A stretch of DNA of 5,658 nt from an uncultured Oxalobacteraceae bacterium (GCA_946479255.1 CAMLFK010000308.1:1-5658); one strand, 5' to 3'. Counted from the first letter of the stretch, positions 1 through 5,471 are shown. Numbers and translations: made by a program. Notes: generated by a model from the letters alone, not told the origin.

Positions 1-275
1 CTGATGATGGTGGCCCAGCCGCCCACCACATTGGGCACCGAGGCGCGCTGGGTCAGGCGGCCTTCGCGGCCCACCACGCGCGACACGTCGGTCACCGCGC
101 GCACCATCTTTTCCTTGGTCTCGATGATGTCGTTGAGAGTGTCGGCGATCTTGCCAGAGATGCCGCTCCAGTCGGAGGGCATGCGCGCCGTGAAGTCACC
201 CTTTTTGAGCGCCATCAGCGTGGCGAGCAAGAGCTTGATGTCCAGCTCTTCGGCCATTTCTGTCATGTTATTCAT
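1..275 (-). CDS. HAMP-repeat sensor histidine kinase, N-terminal fragment (partial at window edge)
   Basis: The 91 visible residues begin MNNMTEMAEELDIKLLLATL, continue with LKKGDFTARMP and DWSGISGKIADTLND, then reach GREGRLTQRA and VVGGWATII. This is the hallmark start of large cytoplasmic hybrid histidine kinases with serial HAMP repeats, in which GREGRL..RA...GGW recurs in each HAMP unit. No signal peptide or membrane segment is visible. The kinase core, ATP-binding domain and any receiver domains would lie beyond position 1. I chose the ATG at 275 because a GAGGA motif sits 8 bases upstream; an in-frame ATG at 266 is an alternative. The start overlaps the stop of the upstream regulator gene (ATGA), so the two are probably translationally coupled and act in one phosphorelay. 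The family assignment is recognition from memory; the kinase activity is inferred, not seen. Confidence 0.8.
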   Translation of the reverse strand, partial: MNNMTEMAEELDIKLLLATLMALKKGDFTARMPSDWSGISGKIADTLNDIIETKEKMVRAVTDVSRVVGREGRLTQRASVPNVVGGWATII

Positions 276-2203
276 CGACTGGTTCCTCGTTGTTTTGAAG
301 TGGAAGGTGCGGCCTGGTTTGAATTCCGGCTCATGATGAGGTCTTGCGGACCGGTTTGTGCAAGCAGCGGCAACAGGGCCGCGGCCTTGAGTGGTGAACT
401 GAATAAGGGACCCTGGTACTGGTCGCAGCCGAAGCCGCTGAGCAGCTTGAGCTGGGCTTCGTTCTCGACACCCTGCGCGAGCACGCGCATGCCGAGCGCG
501 CGCCCGAGGTGGACGATGGCGGCGGCCATGTCGGTGCCGCCTTCGCTGCCGATCGCTTCCACAAAGGCGGCATCGAGCTTGAGTGTATCGAGCGGCAGTT
601 CCTTGAGCGCGGCCAGGGCCGCCCCGGCGCTGCCGAAGTCGTCGACCGACAAGCCCACGCCGCCGGCGTGCAGCTGGCGCAGCAGGGCGGTGGTGCCACT
701 GCCGCCGGCCAGTAAGTACTCGGGTATTTCCAGTTCCAGTTCGCCCGGCGCGAGCGCGTGCTTGGCTACCTGCTCGAGGATGCGTTCGGCCTGGCCGCCC
801 TGCGCTTGCAGCAGCGGCAGGTCGACCGACAAGGTCAGCTGCGGCAGCTGGGCCTTTGATCCGCGCCACATGGCCAGCTGGCGGCAGGCTTCGTTGATGG
901 TCCAGTCGCTGATCCGGGCCAGCAGGCTGTCGTCGTCCAGGTCGTGCAGAAACTCGGCGGCCGCGAGCAGCTGGCCGTCCGCGCGGCGCCAGTGCAGCAG
1001 CGCTTCCAGGCCGCACAGGCTGCGGCCGGGCAGGGCGGCCTTGGGCTGAAACAGCAGTTCGAACTGTCCCTTGGCGAGGGCGGCGCTGAGCGCCTCGCGC
1101 TGCTCGCGGCGTTCCGCCTCGCGCGCGTTGAGCTCTTCGCGGAAGAACTCGATGCTGCCGCGCCGGCGCTGTTTGGCGTGGTACATGGCGGTGTCGGCGT
1201 TCTTCATCAGCTGCGAGGCGCCGGCGGCGTCTTGCGGATACAGGGCGATGCCGATGCTGGTGCTGGCCGAGATGCGCTGCCCGCCGACGTCGAATACGTG
1301 GGCGTGCGCCTGCTCGATCTTGCGCGCCACCCGCACCGCGTTGGCGGCCGCGCCGCGGCCCTCCAGCAGCACCACGAATTCATCGCCGCCCAGGCGCGCC
1401 ACCACGTCCGACACGCGCACCGCGGCCAGCAGGCGGGCCGCCACCTGGCGCAGCAGTTCGTCGCCCAGCTCATGGCCGTGATGGTCGTTGATGGCCTTGA
1501 AGTGATCCAGGTCGAGGAACAGCAGGGCGAATTCGTTCTGGTGGCGGTCGGCATAGGCGACCGCGTGTTCGAGCTGCTGGATCAGCGCGCGGCGGTTGAC
1601 CAGCTGGGTGAGCGGATCGCGCACGGCCAGCGCGTTGGCGCGTTCTTCGGCCAGCTTGCGTTCGGCCACTTCCTGCTCCAGCTCGCGGTTGATGCGCTCC
1701 AGGTCCTGCATGCGCTGTACCCGCAGGTCCTGGTTCAGGCGCGCCAGCTCCTCGGTCTTGGCCTGCAGTTCCAGGTTCTTGCGGGTCAGGTCGACGAATA
1801 CCCCGACCTTGGTCTGCAGGACCTGCGGAATCACCGGCGTGAAAAGGTAGTCGGCCGCGCCTTTCTGGTAGCCCTTGAGGCGGTGCATCTCGTCGGCGTA
1901 CAGCGCGGTGATGAAGATGATCGGCACCGAGGCCGAACGCGGGTGCGAGTGGATCGCCTCGGCGGTCTCGAAGCCGTCCATGCCGGGCATGTGGATATCG
2001 AGCAGGATCACGGCGAATTCGTCGGTAAGAACACGGCGCAATGCTTCCTGGCCGGAGGTAGCGGTGACGAGCTCGAAATCGTACTGCCGGTCGGCATCCA
2101 TGAGGATGCTTTCGAGCGCAAACAGGCTCGCGGCATCGTCGTTCACTAATAGAACTTTAGGTATGTGCACTCTGGTACGGAACTTGAAAGGGTAAAGCCG
2201 CAT
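272..2203 (-). CDS. Response regulator with REC, GGDEF and degenerate EAL domains (c-di-GMP signalling)
   Basis: This 643-residue protein has three parts. The receiver domain (about 15-140) has acidic pair D22-D23, phospho-acceptor D69 in LLDIHMPGMDG and T99; the usual lysine before the last proline is T122 (LFTPV). A coiled coil (about 140-192) follows. The GGDEF domain (about 193-355) has an intact GGDEF at 272-276, FLDLDHFK at 229-236 and an RxxD inhibitory site (R263-D266) five residues before GGDEF, so diguanylate cyclase activity is likely. The EAL domain (about 370-615) keeps EAL at 400-402, E495, D521-D522 and K542. It has D461 where VNLS normally has Asn, Q577 where EGVE normally has Glu, and a degraded DDFGTGYSSL loop, so phosphodiesterase activity is doubtful. 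The start is uncertain: the ATG at 2203 has a poor ribosome site, and a GTG at 2170 would begin closer to the usual family start (VHIPKVLLVNDD). The downstream kinase is the likely partner. Confidence 0.92.
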   Translation of the reverse strand: MRLYPFKFRTRVHIPKVLLVNDDAASLFALESILMDADRQYDFELVTATSGQEALRRVLTDEFAVILLDIHMPGMDGFETAEAIHSHPRSASVPIIFITALYADEMHRLKGYQKGAADYLFTPVIPQVLQTKVGVFVDLTRKNLELQAKTEELARLNQDLRVQRMQDLERINRELEQEVAERKLAEERANALAVRDPLTQLVNRRALIQQLEHAVAYADRHQNEFALLFLDLDHFKAINDHHGHELGDELLRQVAARLLAAVRVSDVVARLGGDEFVVLLEGRGAAANAVRVARKIEQAHAHVFDVGGQRISASTSIGIALYPQDAAGASQLMKNADTAMYHAKQRRRGSIEFFREELNAREAERREQREALSAALAKGQFELLFQPKAALPGRSLCGLEALLHWRRADGQLLAAAEFLHDLDDDSLLARISDWTINEACRQLAMWRGSKAQLPQLTLSVDLPLLQAQGGQAERILEQVAKHALAPGELELEIPEYLLAGGSGTTALLRQLHAGGVGLSVDDFGSAGAALAALKELPLDTLKLDAAFVEAIGSEGGTDMAAAIVHLGRALGMRVLAQGVENEAQLKLLSGFGCDQYQGPLFSSPLKAAALLPLLAQTGPQDLIMSRNSNQAAPSTSKQRGTSR

Positions 2204-2231
2204 CCAGCCTGTGCTGTCACGGATGAGTAAA

Positions 2232-2259
2232 ACAATACGCTAGTACGCCGGCCAGTCAA
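2232..2259 (-). promoter_or_regulatory. Candidate sigma70 promoter for the REC-GGDEF-EAL gene
   Basis: Read on the minus strand, TTGACT (2259-2254, five of six to the -35 consensus) is followed after 16 bases by TATTGT (2237-2232, four of six to the -10 consensus). A start of transcription near 2225 would give a leader of about 22 bases to the ATG at 2203, or about 55 to the GTG at 2170. This is a motif match only. Confidence 0.45.
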
Positions 2260-2530
2260 GTAAAAACACTTCATTCCAGACAGGTTTGCCACACCGTATA
2301 GTTTAACAATTTCCTAATGGAATCTGAAAGGCGTTTTGGAAGGGTAGCAAAGACGAAATTTCCATGACGCACGATTCGTCATTGGCTCTTTATCCGTGTC
2401 ATCAGCACGACATACGCAAGGTTTAATAAGTAAATAACACCCAATCGGGAGTTGCTACCAAGAATCACCCGTAAAACTGGTTCAATTGACCAAAAGTCAC
2501 AAAAAATAGATGGATTAATAACGGCATCGC

Positions 2531-2544
2531 ATGATCAAGATCAA
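2531..2544. promoter_or_regulatory. Candidate FNR/Anr-type operator upstream of luxR
   Basis: ATGAT-CAAG-ATCAA matches the FNR/Anr consensus TTGAT-N4-ATCAA at nine of ten defined bases. Its centre lies about 65 bp upstream of the luxR start codon. If it acted at the usual -41.5, transcription would begin near 2579, leaving room for the GGGAG ribosome site. In Pseudomonas the las receptor gene is controlled by a CRP-family protein (Vfr), so a CRP/FNR-family input here is plausible but unproven. Confidence 0.3.
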
Positions 2545-2602
2545 ACATCCGCAATGATTACTTAGTTAAAGTTTGGTTAACAACAACGCGGGAGCAGAAA
2601 TC

Positions 2603-3340
2603 ATGGTGGAAGTCGGAAAGATGATGTCTCTCTTCGAAGTTGACGAAGAGTCGTCGTGGAGCGAGGCCCTGTTTGCATTCGGGAAATCCTTGGGCTTCGA
2701 ACAGGTGCTCTACGGCGTGGTGCCTTCCAAACACAGCAGGCTGGAAACAGCTTTTATAAAAAGCAATTACGCTTCGGACTGGCGCACTCATTACGACGCC
2801 GAGCGCCTGGCCTATATCGACCCGACGGTGGCGCATTGCCTCACCAGTGCGGTCGGCGTGGTGTGGCAGCCCGAGCTGTTCCAGACCACCCCGCAGCGCC
2901 ATATGTACGAGGAAGCCTGCGGCCACGGCATTCGCTCGGGGGTGAGCTTGCCGGTGCACGGTCCCAGCGGCGAGTTCGGGGTGATCAGTTTCGCCAGCGA
3001 CGACCTGCCGGACCAGCATTTCGCCCGCCGCGTGCAAGAGCAATTGCCGACCCTGTCGATGATCCGCGACTACGCCTTCGCGTCCTCCCTGCATTACATG
3101 GGCGCCCGCGATGCGCCGGAACTGCCGCCGCGCCTGACCCGGCGCGAACTGGAAGTGCTCAACTGGGTCATGGTCGGCAAGTCTTCATGGGAAATCTCGC
3201 GCATCACCCGCTGCTCGGAAGCGACGGTGAACTTTCATATCGGGAATATCCGGCAAAAGTTCAACGTCAACACCCGGCAGCAGGCTTTGGTCAAAGCCAT
3301 CCGCATGGGGATCATTACCCCGGAAGATCCCCATCGCTGA
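2603..3340 (+). CDS. luxR: LasR-type acyl-homoserine-lactone receptor and transcription activator (LuxR family)
   Basis: This 245-residue protein has an autoinducer-binding domain (about 15-165) and a LuxR-type helix-turn-helix (about 176-240: LTRRELEVLNWVMVGKSSWE, then CSEATVNFHIGNIRQKF). LasR ligand-pocket residues appear at identical numbers: Y56, W60, Y64, D73, T75, C79, W88 and S129; LasR Y93 is F93 here. G113 is also kept. The SWEIS..C.CSEA.VNFH.GNIR.KF recognition region closely resembles LasR. It should bind a long-chain AHL and activate promoters through CT-N12-AG boxes, two of which lie in this window. I chose the ATG at 2603 because GGGAG (2590-2594) sits eight bases upstream; an in-frame TTG at 2573 would add ten residues that look like leader. 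Its 3' end overlaps the convergent rsaL by 26 bp, and the cognate synthase gene follows. Confidence 0.95.
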   Translation: MVEVGKMMSLFEVDEESSWSEALFAFGKSLGFEQVLYGVVPSKHSRLETAFIKSNYASDWRTHYDAERLAYIDPTVAHCLTSAVGVVWQPELFQTTPQRHMYEEACGHGIRSGVSLPVHGPSGEFGVISFASDDLPDQHFARRVQEQLPTLSMIRDYAFASSLHYMGARDAPELPPRLTRRELEVLNWVMVGKSSWEISRITRCSEATVNFHIGNIRQKFNVNTRQQALVKAIRMGIITPEDPHR

Positions 3341-3611
3341 GGCGTCCCTTGACATACAACTTGACCAGGATCGCCACCGGTGGCGGAATGCCCAGGCCGG
3401 TTTCGAAGCGGCTGCCGCTGGACTGCGTCACGCCGAAGCGGCCCCAGAATTTCTCCTGGCTTTCGCGCTTGCTCAGGCGGAAGCGCTTGAGTTCGCCGTG
3501 CTGGGTGATTGTCGGATCCGCCATGGTCCCGGCCTGCGGCAGGGGCTGTTGGTCGGGAGTGTGGCGCTGCACCGTGGCGGCGCCCGTGCTGAAGTTGTCG
3601 TCCGAAGCCAT
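3315..3611 (-). CDS. rsaL: RsaL-like quorum-sensing repressor
   Basis: This 98-residue protein carries the RsaL signature at residues 49-76: RESQEKFWGRFG, QSSGSRFE, then a G and IPPP. This closely matches my recollection of Pseudomonas RsaL (RESQETFWSRFG, QSCGSRFE, IPFP). That region is the DNA-binding helix-turn-helix, and the C-terminus (LVKLYVKGRLSDGDL) also fits. In Pseudomonas RsaL represses the AHL synthase and gives signal homeostasis; the same role is inferred here. Its position, antisense between receptor and synthase, is the las/ppu/bra arrangement. The ATG at 3611 has GAGGA (3617-3621) five bases upstream. Upstream in-frame starts (ATG at 3629, TTG at 3674) have weaker support, and an internal ATG at 3524 would give 69 residues. 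With the 3611 start the N-terminus is longer than in the roughly 80-residue Pseudomonas protein and looks disordered. The stop lies inside the luxR coding region. Confidence 0.88.
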   Translation of the reverse strand: MASDDNFSTGAATVQRHTPDQQPLPQAGTMADPTITQHGELKRFRLSKRESQEKFWGRFGVTQSSGSRFETGLGIPPPVAILVKLYVKGRLSDGDLPG

Positions 3612-3634
3612 TTGGTTCCTCGCATGCATAAAAT

Positions 3635-3651
3635 TGAAGTATTCCACTTCA
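3635..3651. repeat. Perfect inverted repeat in the rsaL promoter/leader
   Basis: TGAAGT, a five-base spacer (attcc), then ACTTCA form a perfect 6-5-6 inverted repeat. It overlaps the candidate rsaL -10 (AATACT on the minus strand, 3643-3638) and sits 24-40 bases upstream of the rsaL ATG. It differs in sequence from the TATG-N7-CATA palindrome, so it could be an operator for another regulator or a short RNA hairpin in the leader. Binding is not shown. Confidence 0.4.
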
Positions 3652-3665
3652 CGCCGCGCCGCATC

Positions 3666-3685
3666 ACCTAGCAACCCTACTAGTT
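3666..3685. promoter_or_regulatory. las/lux-type box in the rsaL-luxI intergenic region
   Basis: ACCTAG-CAACCCTA-CTAGTT fits the NNCT-N12-AGNN rule for LasR-type boxes, with five of six arm positions symmetrical. The centre is at 3675.5. For luxI, a TTATGC (3684-3689), 17-base spacer and GATTAT (3707-3712) follow, placing the box near -42.5, the usual class II activation position. Facing the other way, a candidate rsaL -10 (AATACT, 3643-3638) lies about 35 bp from the centre, so the same box could serve both genes. Confidence 0.7.
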
Positions 3686-3712
3686 ATGCAAGATGCAATT
3701 GTGTTCGATTAT
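3684..3712 (+). promoter_or_regulatory. luxI: Candidate luxI promoter (-35/-10)
   Basis: TTATGC (3684-3689) and GATTAT (3707-3712, four of six to TATAAT) are separated by 17 bases. The weak -35 is expected for a promoter that depends on an activator bound at the adjoining las-type box. Transcription would start near 3718-3720, inside the downstream TATG-N7-CATA palindrome, which makes simple repression by steric blocking possible. Confidence 0.5.
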
Positions 3713-3729
3713 TTATGCGTGTTGCATAA
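3713..3729. promoter_or_regulatory. Candidate RsaL operator palindrome
   Basis: TTATGC-GTGTT-GCATAA is a perfect 6-5-6 palindrome. Its core TATG-N7-CATA has the same outer bases and spacing as the RsaL operator I recall from the P. aeruginosa lasI promoter (TATGnAATTnnCATA); only the central AATT differs. It covers the predicted luxI transcription start, so RsaL bound here would block luxI. A further TTATGC half-site at 3684-3689 and a GCATAA at 3627-3632 lie nearby. RsaL binding is inferred from pattern and position. Confidence 0.6.
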
Positions 3730-3770
3730 TTATCTACAAACCAATAATTAATGACAAAAGGGGGTAGTTC

Positions 3771-4370
3771 ATGGCACTGCACATCCGTATCGCGGCAAGG
3801 CGGCAATTCAAGTCGCGCGACCTGTGGGAAATGCACAGATTGCGCGCCAAGGTGTTCAAGGATCGGCTGGGATGGGAGGTTCCGGTCCTCTCCGGCATGG
3901 AAATCGACGGCTACGATGCGCTCGAGCCGCTCTACATGATGATCCGCACGATGTCCTACGACAGCGTTGGCGGGGACCTGATCGGCTGCTGGCGCCTGTT
4001 GCCGACCGATGGCCCGTACATGCTCAAGGACTCCTTTCCCCAGCTGCTGCACGGCCAGCAGGCGCCGGCCCATCCGCGCATCTGGGAGCTGTCGCGCTTT
4101 GCGGTGGAAAGCGACTGCCGCGAGGGCTTCGGTTTCTCGCAGATCACCATGGAGTCGATCCGCGCGATCATCAGCCACGGGCACCGGGTCGGGATCGAGC
4201 AGTACGTGACCGTGACCACCACCGCCATCGAACGCCTGCTGGGACGCGCTGGCGTGCTCACACGGCGCTTCGGCGCGCCCTGCCGGATCGGGGTGGAGCA
4301 GGCGGTGGCGCTGTATGTCGACGTGGCCGCGACCTATGCGGCATTGTGCGAGTCGCGCGTGGCTTGCTGA
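3771..4370 (+). CDS. luxI: LasI-type acyl-homoserine-lactone synthase
   Basis: This 199-residue autoinducer synthase joins an acyl chain from acyl-ACP to S-adenosylmethionine to make an acyl-homoserine lactone. The LuxI-family residues are all visible: R25, F29, W35, D46, D49, R75, E106 and R109. The stretches EIDGYDAL, GPYMLK.(S/T)FP.LLHG and IWELSRFA are nearly the LasI sequence. T149 aligns with LasI T144, the threonine associated with 3-oxo-acyl substrates, so a long-chain 3-oxo-AHL is the likely product; chain length cannot be read from sequence. The ATG at 3771 is supported by AGGGGG (3759-3764) six bases upstream. The gene follows a las-type box and a candidate RsaL operator, giving expected positive feedback plus repression. 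It converges on the 330-residue gene across 31 bp. Full length and intact. Confidence 0.96.
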   Translation: MALHIRIAARRQFKSRDLWEMHRLRAKVFKDRLGWEVPVLSGMEIDGYDALEPLYMMIRTMSYDSVGGDLIGCWRLLPTDGPYMLKDSFPQLLHGQQAPAHPRIWELSRFAVESDCREGFGFSQITMESIRAIISHGHRVGIEQYVTVTTTAIERLLGRAGVLTRRFGAPCRIGVEQAVALYVDVAATYAALCESRVAC

Positions 4371-4401
4371 GTTCTACAAGGCGCCGGGCGCGCCCATTGC
4401 G

Positions 4402-5394
4402 TCAGCCGCCCTGGCCGAGTTCATTCAGGCGCGCCGCAAGGTTACGCCAGTGCGGCAGCGCCGCGGCCAGTTGGCCTTGTGCCAGCAGCACGCTGGCGCC
4501 ATCGCCCTGCATGGCTTCAGTGAGTTCACCAAGCTGCGCCTGCAAGGCCTGCGTCCCGCTCAAGGTGGCACGGATGCCGGCCCCCATGCGGTCGACCCCG
4601 GCAAGATAGCTTGACAGGGTCGGCAGAAGTTGTTGCAGGAACGTCGCCTCGGCCAGGGTCGCCACCTGCTCGGCGCGGATCTGTTCGACCTGGCGGCGGG
4701 TGCAGTCCAGCGCCGCGCTCTGGGCCGCCACTTCGCGCCGCAGCTGCTCGGCTTGCGGGCCCAGCGGCCAGTGTCCGTGCTGGCGCAGGCGCGCCTGGTC
4801 CAGCCGGTCCTGTATGGTGCTGACTTGCCGCGCCAGGATCGAGGCATGCACGTGATCGGCCTGCAGGCGCTGGGTCACCAGCACGGTGTCGGTCTCCAGT
4901 TCGCCGGAAGCGCCGGCCATGTGCGTCAGGTAGCCGCCGAAATCGCGGTCGATGCTTTCCAGTGCGTGCACTGCCAGGTCGAGCCGGGTGATCAGCGTAT
5001 TGACCAGCCGCGCCGCTTCGTCGCGCGCCAGGCCGGCCGGGGCCAGCGCGTCCGACAGGAGCGGCGCTTCGTGGGTGAGGAGCTGCTCGGTATACGCATG
5101 GATGGAGCGGAGTGCGACCAGCAGGGCGGGGCGGGTACGCTGCAGCCAGGCCGCGGCCAGCAGCTGCATCATGCCCAGATAGGCGCCAACCAGTGCCCGG
5201 CGCGGATGGCTGCGCGGCGGCAGCGTGCCGATGCGGCGCGACAGCGCGTCCACATCGCCGATCTGCGAGACGATCACGTTGACCCCCACGCCCAGCGCCG
5301 CGCTCCAGAACGGACTGTCGCCATGAAAGCGCGGGTCGCACAGATTGGTGACGGCGCGGGCCGGATGAAGATAGGTGACGTTGGGCGTCGACAT
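4402..5394 (-). CDS. Predicted long-helix protein, possibly ClyA/HBL-like alpha-pore-forming-toxin relative
   Basis: I do not firmly recognise this 330-residue protein. It is almost wholly helical: a mildly hydrophobic segment (about 29-46), a helix with LGMMQLLAAAWLQRTRPALL (74-93), then long heptad-like helices (about 96-160, 165-205, 214-265, 268-295) and a final helix ending ALPHWRNLAARLNEL. There is no classical signal peptide and only two cysteines (19 and 231). The helix order, the W..(x)RP motif early and the W..LA..L ending recall ClyA/HBL/NHE/Mak alpha-pore-forming toxins, but the hydrophobic head expected between the central helices is missing; only HGHWPLGP (206-213) separates them. 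It could be a soluble partner subunit or an unrelated coiled-coil protein. The ATG at 5394 has GGAG six bases upstream. A las-type box upstream suggests quorum control. The reading frame and start are good; the function is a guess. Confidence 0.8.
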   Translation of the reverse strand: MSTPNVTYLHPARAVTNLCDPRFHGDSPFWSAALGVGVNVIVSQIGDVDALSRRIGTLPPRSHPRRALVGAYLGMMQLLAAAWLQRTRPALLVALRSIHAYTEQLLTHEAPLLSDALAPAGLARDEAARLVNTLITRLDLAVHALESIDRDFGGYLTHMAGASGELETDTVLVTQRLQADHVHASILARQVSTIQDRLDQARLRQHGHWPLGPQAEQLRREVAAQSAALDCTRRQVEQIRAEQVATLAEATFLQQLLPTLSSYLAGVDRMGAGIRATLSGTQALQAQLGELTEAMQGDGASVLLAQGQLAAALPHWRNLAARLNELGQGG

Positions 5395-5424
5395 GGGGCG
5401 CTCCCGGCGGCGATTGATGAGCCA

Positions 5425-5430
5425 TTTAAA
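5425..5430 (-). promoter_or_regulatory. Candidate -10 element of the 330-residue gene
   Basis: TTTAAA (four of six to TATAAT) lies 34 bp, centre to centre, from the las-type box at 5452-5471, the same distance as in the luxI promoter. It predicts transcription starting near 5418 and a leader of about 24 bases that includes the GGAG ribosome site. The -35 region (CTATCT, 5453-5448) is poor, as expected if an activator is needed. Confidence 0.4.
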
Positions 5431-5451
5431 ACCGGCGCGGGGAGTGTAGAT

Positions 5452-5471
5452 AGCTAACAGAGTTGCTAGGG
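5452..5471. promoter_or_regulatory. Second las/lux-type box, upstream of the 330-residue gene
   Basis: On the minus strand CCCTAG-CAACTCTG-TTAGCT fits NNCT-N12-AGNN and shares 14 of 20 bases with the luxI box, including the run CCTAGCAAC. The centre, at 5461.5, is about 67 bp upstream of the ATG at 5394. The match in sequence and in spacing to the -10 suggests direct activation by the LuxR-type receptor encoded in this window. No TATG-N7-CATA palindrome lies nearby, so RsaL probably does not act here. Confidence 0.6.

Larger units (their letters stand above)
2204..2602. other. AT-rich divergent intergenic region
   Basis: This roughly 400-bp gap separates the minus-strand regulator operon from the plus-strand luxR gene. 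It is clearly richer in A and T than the flanking genes, and I see no credible coding sequence, RNA gene or repeat in it. It holds the regulator promoter at its left end and a possible FNR/Anr-type site near its right end. A TTGACC at 2486-2491 has no well-spaced -10 partner. Short in-frame codons upstream of luxR (a TTG at 2573) do not have ribosome-site support. Confidence 0.7.

Noticed and set aside
944..2149. A 401-codon open frame on the plus strand opposite the REC-GGDEF-EAL gene
   Set aside because: It is a GC-rich antisense shadow of a clearly real gene, with low-complexity residue composition and no domain pattern.
2238..2257. A third CT-N12-AG match (CTAG-containing) inside the regulator promoter
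   Set aside because: It fits the minimal rule but the arms are poorly symmetrical and only about 10-11 of 20 bases match the two good boxes. It also lies in the -35/-10 spacer, so activation is not expected. CT-N12-AG alone is common by chance.
2478..2492. TGGT...ACCA near-palindrome in the luxR upstream region
   Set aside because: The outer arms match but the inner bases are offset by one, so it is not a good dyad; it does not fit CT-N12-AG.
2656..3729. A 357-codon plus-strand frame spanning luxR and rsaL
   Set aside because: It is off-frame to the convincing luxR gene, and its translation is Arg/Pro-rich without any domain.
4380..4395. GC-rich palindromes (GGCGC-N5-GCGCC and GGGCGCGCCC) between the convergent luxI and 330-residue genes, as a bidirectional terminator
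   Set aside because: The stem is only five bases and no T-run follows on either strand; GC-rich DNA gives such palindromes often.
4526..5425. Long minus-strand frames overlapping the 330-residue gene in another frame, and the 275-codon plus-strand frame opposite it
   Set aside because: Composition is dominated by Arg, Ala, Gly and Pro as expected of off-frame GC-rich DNA. The chosen frame has a ribosome site, helical periodicity and ordinary residue use.
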